DNA from: Mya arenaria
Lineage: Eukaryota > Mollusca > Bivalvia > Myida > Myidae
Assembly: GCF_026914265.1 (NCBI RefSeq)
Contig: NC_069131.1
Coordinates: 10,618,001 to 10,682,000, forward strand
Direction of reading: 5' to 3'
DNA length: 64,000 nucleotides
Shown here: positions 30,610-41,757 of the stretch, in pieces
How the letters are laid out: each line of letters begins with the position of its first letter
Numbering within the stretch: position 1 is the first letter of the stretch
The notes under the pieces: model-generated
Seen by the model: only the letters and a program-made list of their open reading frames with translations
Databases searched by the model: none
What the model was told of the DNA's origin: nothing
Translations under genes and position numbers: made by a program

Positions 30610-32507
30610 CTACGTAAACTGTATTGCTTTGATAGTTTTGTCGCTTTGTTGGTCACAAACAAAAAGAGTCTTGGTTTCTGAACAGAAAGTTGTTGCACTT
30701 GGGTTTTCGATAAAATTTTCTTCTGTTTTGATCTTCATCAGACTTTTTATTTTCTCACAGTTTCCTGACATTAGCAAGAGCTCCTCCTTATCATTGTTGT
30801 ATAGCAGAATATTTCCATCCCAAATAGGTATTACCAATCCTGGAGATTTAAACTCCCAATCTGTGTATGTAGCCAAAGTATTTCCATCTAAAGAGACTTT
30901 TCTAAGAGTGTAAGTGTCCCAGCTAGTTTTGTCCGTGACGTAATACGCATTGCCATCAGAAGCGTTCAATACAGGCTTTCTATAACAGGAGTTGCCTTTG
31001 ATTTCAAATTTTCTAACCTGTGCATCATTGATTTTATCATCTCGGACACTGATAGAAGAACCATCCGACAAATAAAATCGATCATTGATGTAGGAAACAT
31101 ATAGAGTTCTGAGACTTTGAATTATAACACTATAACGTTCAGAAAGAGTGTTATTTTCTGTGGATAGTATTCTCAGACGCATATAGGAAGTGTTTGGATT
31201 ATAGGTTACTGCAATATTTTCATTTGAAACTACTGTTACATCAAATGGCTTTTGACCTTGAGTTGGATACGGGGCAGTTGAGTATCTAGCCAGAACCTTG
31301 TTGTTGGACGTGTCAATTAACTTCACTGAGTGACACCCACTGTCTGCAACTACAAGCCTTCCTGGGGACAGCACGGCCATTCCTGTTATACAGCAGCTCC
31401 AGTATTCTTTAACTTCCTTTTTATGATCTTCCTCCTCATTTTTCCAACAATTAGGGTGCTTACATGAACATGTTTGATATACATCATCAGTACTTTCTAT
31501 TGAAATATTAGTTATACTGGGCACTTGATCAAATGTAATAGAATCACTGAGTGTACACTTTTGATCAGATTCATCGATATCAAACTCATCTGCTGTGTTA
31601 TCACTTTATCATCTTGTATCTCATTCGTTATTGTCATTTTGCCAAGATTTCTCTGCAAGCTCAACATTTTCTCAAATACAGAATCCGGTTTGAACTCGTA
31701 TCTCATATTGTCCTGCTGACAGGTCTTCTTTATTTTGTCAACTGACAGCTTTAAGCCTTCAATGTCTTTCTTTGACCTCTTTGATGTCATATACAACCGT
31801 ACTTCATCACTTGATGCAATTTCAAGGGTTTGTTCAGATTTATCACCTATACCTTTTAATTGAACATATTTCTTCTTTAGCTCTCTTATCTTTTCATCAA
31901 CTTCAGCCTTCAAATGTTCAGCAAATGACTCAATATTCCTTTCTGATTCATCCAGGTACTCATTTATTTTTTTCCTAAACTTCTTTAGATCACCAAGACC
32001 AACTAAATGGACATCATTAGCAGAGACTGATTTTTCTTCAACCTTATCTTCACAAGTTTGGATATCGTTTTGAATCTCTCTGAGCATGTTTATTTGATCT
32101 CTATATTCAGAGGTATTGCTGAACCCTTTAGCGACATCCGGAACAAACTGAACCGAACACGCCCGGTGATCAAGTACAATACAAACTCCGCATTCAAATG
32201 CCCCATGGTCAGGACAAAAGAACTTTAGTGTTTCATTGGCGTGAACTTTGCACATTTCTGAATATTCCTCGGCGGATCCATGGTCATCTCTTTCCGGAGG
32301 TATTAAAGGCATTTGTTCCCCTGAAAGGATTGTATGTCCCTTTAAGTTTGATGATCTGTGGACGATTCTGATGCAGTGTTGACACATGTATTCCTGACAG
32401 TTTTGACAGTACCCATGTCCCTCTTTGATTTCGCCTTCACCTTGACAGGGCTGGCAAAAGGTGTTGTCATCTGCATGTGAACTGTCGCCTTGTCCTCCTT
32501 CCGCCAT
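30610..32507 (-). CDS. TRIM-like B-box protein, second copy, frameshifted
   Basis: Paralogue of the gene at 815-2773, with the same B-box 1 (CQPC, CQNC, CQHC), B-box 2 (CKVH, CPDH, CGVC, DHRAC), coiled coil and C-terminal propeller (TGMAVLSPGRLVVADSGCHS). The ATG is at 32,505-32,507, and a splice acceptor (CAG at 32,519-32,521 in minus sense) lies just before it, as in copy 1. The coding sequence is in two frames: the first runs from 32,507 to about 31,590, and the second continues from there (ADEFDIDESDQK equals SEDELYLNEDENDQ of copy 1) to the stop at 30,610. A single small indel near 31,590 in the acidic linker explains this. It could be a true loss of the propeller half, a sequencing error, or a small intron; the rest of both halves is well conserved, which argues for a recent event. 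Confidence 0.8.
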
Positions 32508-32519
32508 CGTTTATTTTTC

Positions 32520-33870
32520 TGGAATCATTTAAACAACAAGTGCTTGAAAATGTATATGCATCCATATACGGTCGTTTCTTGAAACAAAAAAAAGATCTAA
32601 TAACCGTTTAGGTAAACGTTTTCTTTTGCGTGAACATTATTCATAGAGAACATACATGGACAAAGCGTAAAGAAAACATTATATGCAGTTCAAAATTGAA
32701 AGTATGTTACTGTAGTCAATCCTAGTTTACCGAAGAATGGGCAACCCGAAATAAATTTGAAAGAAATTAGCATCGACACATTGACAAAAGGTCACCAAGT
32801 GTCATTATAATCGACTAATAAGCACAGATATGTGAAAGTTGGATTCCTGTCGACCCCATTCCATTAATGTACCTTTTGAGAGGGTTTTTATGAGCAGAAT
32901 AACATGTAGAAATTATACCGAAAGTACTATTACAGCAATGAAAAATCGCAAAGTTAACACATGGTTTAAATTTGAATATTGGGTACTTAGCGCATGGTTT
33001 GTTGCTGTCATAAGTTTTTGTGTGTGCAGAAATTCAGTGTTATAAAAATGTGCTCTCTAGGGGGAATATTTTATTTTCCAAACTTCGAGTCACTGTGAGT
33101 TTCGAGCCCGTATTTTCAAAACGCCTACTCAAAATCCGTTCATTATATAGGAAAAACATAAAACATTGACAATTATGCCAGGTTACGTTGAGTTGCGTTG
33201 CCATAGTGACTGCATTCTACTTAATATCTTACCTAAAAGTGTTGAAGCACCAATACACTGTATAATAACAGTCTCAGTGCGTATCGTTTTTGTTTGGAGT
33301 TATTATAGCACGTTTCCGACTATTCTTAGACAGCGTTTTCTGTACCTTACCTTAACTTAAATAAGCGTCGGTCCATTTACCACTTTTATACCATTTTTGA
33401 CAAACCTTATTCACTAATTCAGCGCTGTTTTGTCAGAATTGTGTGAAAGATAAATGTTGAGAAGACAAACACTTTTACCTATGAACTGCGGGAAAAGTTT
33501 ATGAGGCTGATGACCATGACCTTTATCATACTGACCTGCAACAATAGACCTTCGACTTTGAAAAACAGATTTTGTGCTAAATGTTACTTAACCTTTCAGG
33601 AAGAATTTGTGCATATATTAAGTGAATGTATTAAATCACACATGGCCAATCAGGGCAGACTTTATTACTCAGATGAATACGCTTTAAATGGACAGGCATA
33701 CGAAAGCTTAAATAACTTGGAACAAATGCAATGGACACTGTGACTTCTTGGAGCCCCTTTAGAACCTTGTTTAGACACTGACAACAACGCACTTTTTCTT
33801 CAAAGATCATACAGCTATATTGTATGATGTTAATGTGCACACTCTGACTAGAATACGCTTAATTTGCATT
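32520..33870. other. Intergenic, upstream of TRIM-like copy 2
   Basis: The first ~100 bp are homologous to the upstream region of copy 1. Beyond this no genes or repeats are recognised. Confidence 0.45.
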
Positions 33871-33877
33871 TAATGTG

Positions 33878-34085
33878 ACTCGCTCATGTTTTTGGGCCAA
33901 AAATTAGTTTTCTTGGTAATGCATCTGAAAACACTTATTTTATCACTATTTTAATCTATGATATCGAAATTGCAGAAAGAAAAACAGTAATAGCATAAAA
34001 AGTATTTTGGTTTTAGTGGGGTTCGAAACCAAGCCGGTAAAGTCAAGAAAAATAGTAGAAAACAGCCGGCTAGTCCACACTAGTG
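33878..34085 (-). mobile_element. tRNA-like inverted-repeat element, partial copy, inverted
   Basis: Reverse complement of the right two thirds of 36,241-36,692: GTGACTCGCTCATGTTTTTG terminus, ATTGCAGAAAGAAAAACAGT, TTTTAGTGGGGTTCGAAACC (B-box-like, inverted) and GGCTAGTCCACAC (A-box region, inverted). Confidence 0.7.
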
Positions 34086-34232
34086 AGTCTCAGAATCAAC
34101 TTTTTTGGCAAAAAAAGTAATTAGGGAACGTAAACATAAATATAAAAAATGTGATCTGATAATTGTTAAGCATTCTTACATCATTGGTGTTCTCACATTA
34201 ACGCAAAAAATGCTCATTCCAATACAATATAT

Positions 34233-34276
34233 ATAAAAGTTGTCAAACCGGTCGATCTGTGAGAGTGCAGCTTTAA
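34233..34276 (-). mobile_element. Solo end of the GCTGCACTCTCACAG element
   Basis: AAAGTTGTCAAACC plus GATCTGTGAGAGTGCAGCTT and TAA equals one terminus of the element at 56,869-57,240. It lies within the cluster of tRNA-like elements. Confidence 0.65.
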
Positions 34277-34329
34277 TAATGATCTTGCAAAACAACCTGT
34301 TATACAAGAGCCAATATACATAAAATGGA

Positions 34330-34912
34330 CATAGCGCTTGTCTTCGAATAACGAAATTAAGTGCGGCATATCATTAGGAGTGTTCAAACTAAGACTCTGA
34401 CGGCTGGAACCCATCAACATATGTTGATATATTGTAGCTGAAGTCCACGATTTTTTGAATAGCGTTAGCAACGGGGTTTAACAAACAGGCTTAAGGGTTA
34501 AGTGATCCTTTTGTTTGGGTATGAGTTCTTGTGGGCGTTAGGCTTTGTTGTCACTTTTCTAATTATTTTTTTCCTTGACAGAACCGGCATTGGCTCGCGC
34601 CCCACTAAAAACCAGATTTGTTTATACTTTGTTTTGGGTTCTTTAATGAAGTATAACAACAGAGATGTTTCTGTACTGAGTTTATTATAGCGACTGAACA
34701 TATGGCTATAGGTGGAGTATATATCTCTGAGCATGCAGATCATGTTACATCTACAGCTATAGACATATACCAGAACATACTTTAAGTGTTGTTGTTGTTT
34801 TGCAATTTCGGTATAAAATAGTTATACATGTAATATATTATAAGTGTTTTCAAATGCAAGACCGTTAACAAAGTTGGTGCAAAAACATGAGCGAGTTCCT
34901 TTAGAGATGCTT
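34330..34912 (+). mobile_element. tRNA-like inverted-repeat element, diverged copy
   Basis: Aligns to 36,270-36,692. Shared blocks: AATAACGAAATTAAGTG, TAGGAGTGTTCAAAC, CATATGTTGATAT, CTTGACAGAACCGGCATTGG, and the terminus GGTGCAAAAACATGAGCGAG. It is longer than the other copy because of about 150 bp of extra sequence around 34,640-34,795. Confidence 0.65.
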
Positions 34913-34914
34913 TA

Positions 34915-36240
34915 GGCTTAACAATATTTGTTCATTCAAACCTTTTTAACAAAGATTATGAAAGGGTATTGAAGCAAAACTGAATTACGTAAATATATGT
35001 ACAGATTCAATCTCACTTACCATTGTGTCTTTGTATGTGTATGAATTATGTTCTGTTCAATCTCTTCTTTCAAAGAGGAAATAAAGAATTATCTATGTAA
35101 ATCGGTATAAAAAGGAATTGTTATATATAAAATATATTCGGCATATTGTAACCATAGTTTTTCCACAGTGGCTTGATAACAGGCGCTCACTTAATGGCCC
35201 TACTCTTAGTTCAAAGCACTCCACCAAGCCTAAAATCATAAAATCATAAAACGAATCATGCTCTAACAGAACACCATACACACATATACATTGCCCAAAT
35301 AGTAAATTTTAACCGAGATTGAATCTGTTATATTTCTTATAGGCATTCATTTCGGGAGTCTGCTAATCCCTGGAATTGCCATATCAAAATGCGTAAAAAA
35401 TCTACGTACAATAATTTGGACTAGCCACTGTGCATGTGGACTTTTCCGTGAAAAATGCAAAAATAAATATAAACAAACCTCAAAAGTATTCCTTAGCATT
35501 GGTTTAACCCATGAAAACCCTAACGTATGTTGGTATGGGTATATGATTTCAGGGACGTAGCCTGGCTTCACTGAATGTTACGCACGAAAGGGGGTGGGTG
35601 TGGGAGGGAAAATATCCCGGTTGGGAGTTCGGGGTCCTCCCCAGGGATAAAATGGAAAATAAAACTACCATGTTAAGCTCTAATGTGTATTTGGAGGGAC
35701 TTTAGGGTTCGAGGTCGCAGACTTTGTAGTTACCAAGTGATTGTTTTAGGCTCAGTAAGCTATCTCGCACAGAGAAGCAATGCCTACTTTAGCTGATCTT
35801 CCTTTTATTCTGATATAATTTTTGAGCTTAGCCCTCGACTTTGATGCCATTTTTGGCCATATTTATTTTCTCTACGCCCCAGGTCTTGTTTTTGAAAAGA
35901 TTGTATCTCATAACTAAATTACAATAATAATTTTGAAACGTTTTAATTCTTACCCTTCCCCACCCACTTTGTTGTGTGGTATTCAGAATAAACTCTATAT
36001 AATATGAATTTTGTTTCTGTCATCTCATATTGAGGAAAAATTTTAGAAGAAAACAAAGAAATACAAACCTTTTAAGTTGTACCAGTAACTGTTCAGGCTC
36101 CAATTCGAAACTGAACGCGTGTTGCCATTTGCACTTTGAAATAGGGCGTTAAAATGTCCTCAAAAACCTGAGTCGTGAACGATAATGCAATCTAATGTAT
36201 GGTGATATCTTCCGGTTTTGAGCAGTAAATACAAGTCTTT
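34915..36240. other. Intergenic, repeat fragments
   Basis: No genes. 35,550-35,720 holds GGGACGTAGCCTGGC and a G-rich stretch (GAAAGGGGGTGGGTGTGGG) with CTCCCCAGGG, like the GGGGCGTAGCCAGGC tail at 62,875, probably the 3' end of a dispersed retroelement. Confidence 0.4.
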
Positions 36241-36692
36241 AAAGTGACTCGCTCATGGTTTGTAAATGCACTTTTTTAATTACGAAATAAAGTGTGGTAA
36301 GTCATAAGGAGTGTTTAAACAAAAATACCAAAAGCTGGAACCCTTCAGCATATGTTGATATTTGCTCAAATATAGTCTTTGGAGATCATAATTTTTCATA
36401 ACGGCTGTGGTGTTGATTTATATTATCAATGCATCCGTAACCGATCAACATATCCACCATTTATGTTAAAATCCCCGTGGCCGTGTGGACTAGCCTGATG
36501 TTTTCCATTTTTTCTTGACTTAACCGGCGTTGGTTCGAACCGCACTAAAACCAAAATACTTTTTTTATGCTATAACTATTTCTTTCTGCAATTTCGATAT
36601 CATAGTGTAAGATAATGATAAAATAAGTGTTTTCAGATACGTTACCGGCAATACTATTTTTTGGTACAAAAACATGAGCTAGTCACTTTAGT
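36241..36692 (+). mobile_element. Inverted-repeat element containing tRNA-like Pol III boxes
   Basis: The ends TTAAAGTGACTCGCTCATG and CATGAGCTAGTCACTTTA are inverted repeats. Inside, at about 36,475-36,545, GTGGCCGTGTGGACTAGCCT resembles a tRNA-Leu/Ser D-arm with A box, and GGTTCGAACC matches the T-arm B box 60 bp later. The tRNA-like part lacks a convincing acceptor stem and anticodon arm, so it is a SINE-like relic and not a tRNA gene. Two related copies lie at 33,878-34,085 and 34,330-34,912. Confidence 0.7.
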
Positions 36693-36699
36693 ATACCTT

Positions 36700-37425
36700 A
36701 AGTCATAGCTTAACCGTGTCAACTGAAAATTAAATTTTGTCTAAAGTGATAGTAAACCAACTTTGAAAATAAAACCATACTATTTTAAGAGTCTGGACAA
36801 TCGATATTTCTAGCATACTTATATGCATGTCAACCTAAACCAAGTTAAATATAAAACCAAAAACTATAATTTTATCAAAACAAAATTACCTTAAAAACAT
36901 TAAACCATTACGCAAAATATCTTGATAAATTCATTGTAGAATTTCTTTACTTGATTCTCTACAAACCATTGGCTTATTTCTTTGCATTTTTATTTTATAT
37001 TGCAAAAAAAGAAGACAGTTAATACATCTGCGCCTGACATGTTTTTTAGCATGAACACTTGAAAAGTGTACATGTACGTCGAACTTTATCTGTACGAACT
37101 ATCGACGTACTCTGAAGATAAACATGGTTGAATCATGGTGACAAGACATGCTCAATTCATATGTAATAAGTAACATAGCAGATTCAGGACCCCCCCCCCC
37201 CCCCATATTAAAGCAATATGCCCAAAATGCACCATTTCTGCCATTACTTGGGGGAGTTACCCCAAACCCCCCTTCCATCACTTTCAACCATATAAATTTC
37301 GGTTCCGAGGGAACGCCCCCCTCTAACGTCGAATCCTGAGCCGCCCTGAATATGTGACGCTGTGCTATGTCTCAAACAGTATAAAAATCTTTGATAATTG
37401 GTTTTGACAATATATAAAACAACTA
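36700..37425. other. Intergenic with poly-C tract
   Basis: No genes. A run of C occurs at about 37,190-37,204, followed by GGGGGAGTTACCCCAAACCC, the usual low-complexity tail of a dispersed bivalve repeat. Confidence 0.4.
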
Positions 37426-37429
37426 TTCT

Positions 37430-38935
37430 AAAAGGGAAAGCTATGACAGTGCATATGCGTTTAACTTTTAATTGAAGGAGTGTTGCTTCTGAAAGAGAGG
37501 GCTGTAAAAATGCAGAAGGGTTCTGCTTTTTCAAGGGTTTGACAATGGGGTTTCCTTCTAAGGGAGAAGGGCTATGATAAAACGCAAGGGTTTTGCTTCT
37601 GATAGGGAGGACTGTGACAAAGCAGAAGGGTTTTGCTTCTTAAAGGGAGGGCTGTGACAATGCAGAAGGGTTTTGCTTCTGAAAAGGAGGGCTATTACAA
37701 TGCAGAAAGGTTTTGCTTCCGAAAGGGAGGGCTGTGGCAATGCAGAAGGATTGTGCTTCTGAAAGGGAGGACTGTGACAATGCAGAAGGATTTTGCTTCT
37801 GAAAGGGAGGGCTGTGACATTGCAGAAGGGTTTGCTTCTAAAAGGGGAGGGCTGTGGCAATGCAGAAGAATTTTGCTTCTGAAAGGGAAGGCTGTAACAA
37901 TTCAGAAGGATTTTGCTTCTAACAGGGAGGGCTGTAACAATTCAGAAGGATTTTGCTTCTAAAAATGGGAGGGCTGCGACAATGCATAAGGGTTTGCTTC
38001 TGAAAGGGAGGGCTGTGACAGTGCAGAAGGGTTTGCTTCTAAAAATGGGAGGGCTGCGACAATGCATAAGGGTTTGCTTCTGAAAGGGAGGGCTGTGACA
38101 ACGAATAAGGGTTTTGCTTCTGAAAGGGAGGGTTGTGACATTGCAGAAGGGTTTTGCTTCTGAAAGGGAGGGCTGTGACAACGCAGAAGGGTTTTGCTTC
38201 TGAAAAGGAGGGCTGTGACATTGCAGAAGGGTTTTGCTTCTGAGAGGGAGGGCTGTGACAATACAGATGGGTTTTGCTTCTGAAAGGGACGGTTGCAACA
38301 ATGCAAAATGTTTTGCCTCTGACAATGCAAAAGGGTTTTGCTTCTAAAAATGGGAGGGCTGCGACAATGCATAAGGGTTTGCTTCTGAAAGGGAGGGCTG
38401 TGACAACGAAGAAGGGTTTTGCTTCTGAAAGGGAGGGCTGTGACATTGCAGAAGGGTTTTGCTTCTGAAAGGGAGGGCTGTGACAACGCAGAAGGGTTTT
38501 GCTTCTAAAAAGAAGGGCTGTGACATTGCAGAAGGGTTTTGCTTCTGAGAGGGAGGGCTGTGACAATGCCGTAGGGTTTTGCTTTTGAAAGGGAGGGCTG
38601 TGACAATGCAGAAGGGTTTGCTTCTAAATGGGGAGGGTGCGACAATGCAGAAGGGTTTTGCTTCTGAAAGGGAGGGCTGTGACTTCGCAGAAGGGTTTTG
38701 CTTCTCAAAGGAAGGGCTGTGACAATGCAGAAGGGTTTTGCTTCTAAAAGGGAGGGTTGCGACAATGCAGAGGGTTTTGCTTCTGAAAGGGAGGGCTGTT
38801 ACAATGCAGAAGGGTTTTGCTTCTGAAATGGACGGCTGTGACAATGCAGAATGGTTTTGCTTCTGAAATGGACGGCTGTGACAATGCAGAATGGTTTGCT
38901 TCTAAAAGGGGGGTTTCCGAAAATGCAGAAGGAAT
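37430..38935. repeat. Minisatellite, 40-bp phase, about 36 units
   Basis: Units GGGAGGGCTGTGACAATGCA plus GAAGGGTTTTGCTTCTGAAA, 40 bp, with scattered substitutions and small length changes. Since 40 is not a multiple of 3, reading frames rotate between units and no frame stays open for the whole array. It passes directly into the 39-bp array. Confidence 0.92.
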
Positions 38936-39955
38936 TTGCTTCTAAAAGAGGAGGGATCTGACATTGCAGAAGGGTTCGCTTCTGAAAGGAAGGTCTGTGA
39001 CAATGCAGAAGGTTTCGCTTCTGAAAGGAAGGTCTGTGACAATGCAGAAGGGTTTGCTTCTGAAAGGAAGGGCTGTGACAATGCAGAAGGTTTCGCTTCT
39101 GAAAGTAAGGTCTGTGACAATGCAGAAGGTTTCGCTTCTGAAAGGGAGGTCTGTGACAATGCAGAAGGTTTCGCTTCTGAAAGGAAGGTCTGTGACAATG
39201 CAGAAGGGTTCGCTTCTGAAAGGAAGGTCTGTGACAATGCAGAAGGGTTCGCTTCTGAAAGGAAGGTCTGTGACAAAGCTGAATGTTTCGCTTCTGAAAG
39301 GAAGGTCTGTGACAAAGCAGAAGGTTTCGCTTCTGAAAGGAAGGTCTGTGACAATGCAGAAGGTTTCGCTTCTGAAAGGAAGGTCTGTGACAATGCAGAA
39401 GGTTTCGCTTCTGAAAGGGAGGTCTGTGACAATGCAGAAGGTTTCGCTTCTGAAAGGGAGGTCTGTGACAATGCAGAAGGTTTCGCTTCTGAAAGGAAGG
39501 TCTGTGACAATGCAGAAGGTTTCGCTTCTGAAAGGAAGGTCTGTGACAATGCAGAAGGTTTCGCTTCTGAAAGGAAGGTCTGTGACAATGCAGAAGGTTT
39601 CGCTTCTGAAAGGAAGGTCTGTGACAATGCTGAATGTTTCGCTTCTGAAAGGAAGGTCTGTGACAATGCAGAAGGTTTCGCTTCTGAAAGGAAGGTCTGT
39701 GACAATGCAGAAGGTTTCGCTTCTGAAAGGAAGGTCTGTGACAATGCAGAAGGGTTCGCTTCTGAAAGGAAGGTCTGTGACAATGCAGAAGGTTTCGCTT
39801 CTGAAAGGGAGGGCTGTGACAATGCAGAAGGGTTCGCTTCTGAAAGGAAGGTCTGTGACAATGCAGAAGGGTTCGCTTCTGAAAGGAAGGTCTGTGACAA
39901 TGCAGAAGGTTTCACTTCTGAAAGGGAGGGCTGTGACAAAGCTGAATGGTTTTGC
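38936..39955. repeat. Minisatellite, 39-bp phase, about 25 units
   Basis: Units GGAAGGTCTGTGACAATGCA plus GAAGGTTTCGCTTCTGAAA, 39 bp, much more uniform than the preceding array. In-frame periodicity leaves four frames open for 340-390 codons (plus: VCDNAEGFASERK and LLKGRSVTMQKVS; minus: PFRSETFCIVTDL and QTFLSEAKPSALS). The open frames follow from unit length and low divergence. I do not consider any of them a gene. Confidence 0.93.
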
Positions 39956-39964
39956 TTCTTTGAC

Positions 39965-40700
39965 AATACCAGGTAAACTGCCATTTTGTCGGAACGATTT
40001 TCGGAGGTATTTTATCAGTGTTCTATGCTGTATAAGTGTTTCTTTAAGCAAGGGCAGTGATTTTTATTGTCATTTCATTCTAAAACATAAACATATTAAG
40101 CATAACTTTATCAAAGACAATTAAATAACAGCCAGGCTGAATGTAACATTCGTACCCAATCCCGATCGTACCAAGTAAAACTCGTCCCCTACATATTTGT
40201 TGTTGTTTGTTTGTGTATTTATGCCAGTAAAATTCTTTCAAATGCTTAACTGTCTTATTGTCTTTTTTATTTTACATGAATTTTAGGAGAAAAATGAGAC
40301 ATTGCACTAAAGAAGACTCCAGACAAGTACAGTCATATTACCACAGACAAAAAGACAAAATTTAATTTTGATATTTAAACACACCCTTCTAAATTTTGTG
40401 AAAAATCAACAACATTTTGTACAAGTCTAAAAATCATGAAAATTATGAAAACGAAACATTTTACGAGAAAACCCCACAACCCCCCCTTGTGACAGGGGTG
40501 GACCCCTCCCACTACCATCCCCATGCGCCCCTACGCTAGACTCTTGTTATGGTTGAATATAAACAATAAACATAAATATAAACAGTTTGAATTGTGCATC
40601 AAACGCGCTACTTTACCTAAAAATTCTATGAAAATTCCTAAAAATTCCTGAAAATCAGACATGGAATTTAAAAAAAAATCCTGATTTTGGGTCTTATTGA
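39965..40700. other. Intergenic, nothing recognised
   Basis: 40,470-40,535 holds a GCGCCCCTACGCT-type tail of a dispersed repeat (complement of the GGGGCGTAGC motif). No gene. Confidence 0.4.
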
Positions 40701-40704
40701 AACC

Positions 40705-40930
40705 CCTGATACCTTGTGGTGTTGCCCCTTAAAGGGAGGGTTTTGACAATAGCTAGGTATTGCCTTCTTAAACCAAGGGCTATGCAAATACATATGTCTA
40801 AAACAATATTGTGTTGTTGTTTTCCTAACAGAGAGGGCTGTAACATTACCAAGGTTTTTCATACATTTTCTTTTCATTTTAAGAGGAGGGCTACCTCCAA
40901 AACAAGGGTTTTTCTGAGTTGAAAGTGGCA
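40705..40930. repeat. Degenerate outlier of the 39/40-bp minisatellite family
   Basis: Four or five decayed units: TTAAAGGGAGGGTTTTGACAA, AACCAAGGGCTATG, AACAGAGAGGGCTGTAACAT, AAGAGGAGGGCTAC, each followed by a GGT(T)TTTC-CTT-like half. Confidence 0.65.
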
Positions 40931-40934
40931 TTTT

Positions 40935-41757
40935 TTTATTTTATTAACTATGTACACACATGATATAGTAAAAACAAAATTGCTCAAATGAAATTTTAAT
41001 TGATACAGCTTTAATGTGACAAAGACACAACTAATCTGTCACATGCATTCGAATCGACTTGAAAACAGGGTGCCTAATATGCTTGCATACTTGGATCTTT
41101 TGGTGATGTAACCAGACTATTTTAGAGATAATTGGAGAATATTTGCAGAATCTCTTGACTTCAAACAGTTTATCCAAACAAAAACAAGGTTACCTAGCAA
41201 AACCACCCGTGTTATCCCATCAGCCAACATTCTTTTCTTTCATATAACATCATGTTAATGACATCATTTAAATCACGAAGTTAAATCGAAATTTATTCAT
41301 ACATTAAGGAAAAATAAAGTTTCAATTAATTTTAGGAAGACATACTTATGTATGGTATGTGTGTGCGTATAAGTTACTTCACCAGAGTGGCTCAGCTGCG
41401 GAAATGTCAGGTACTGACACAGAAGACACAACTTGCACTGACTTCTTTAAAAAGCATTACCATAAATTGAGGATTAGTTCATGTTGTACACGAGTAAGGC
41501 AAAATACATTCAAAATCTTCAGTTGAATCACTTAATAAAATCTTTTACATATACTTTATTACACAGCTCATAGTTCTATTTGCAAAATCAAGTTACTACT
41601 GTCTGGTGTTAAGTGCAAATCGTTCAAAAACTGATTTCAGTTTAGACTGAATAGATAATTTCCGCACCGGATTGCAAAATCAACTCGCTTGTGATGAAAA
41701 ACACTATGCAATGAAATTAATAAGAACAGTTCAGGTGAAACATTGTGACAAAAGTGA
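40935..41757 (-). other. 3' flank/UTR of DCAF13
   Basis: No other gene. On the minus strand AATAAA lies at 41,555-41,560, about 200 bp after the DCAF13 stop, a plausible polyadenylation signal. Confidence 0.5.
41555..41560 (-). terminator. Candidate polyadenylation signal of DCAF13
   Basis: AATAAA in minus sense, 198 bp beyond the stop codon. Position and strand fit; no experimental support. Confidence 0.5.

Noticed and set aside
36475-36545. tRNA gene
   Set aside because: A and B boxes are present but no paired acceptor stem or anticodon arm can be drawn; treated as a SINE-like relic.
38902-40124. Long ORFs of 340-386 codons on both strands
   Set aside because: They are four simultaneous frames over the same 39-bp repeat; unit length divisible by 3 explains them without coding selection.
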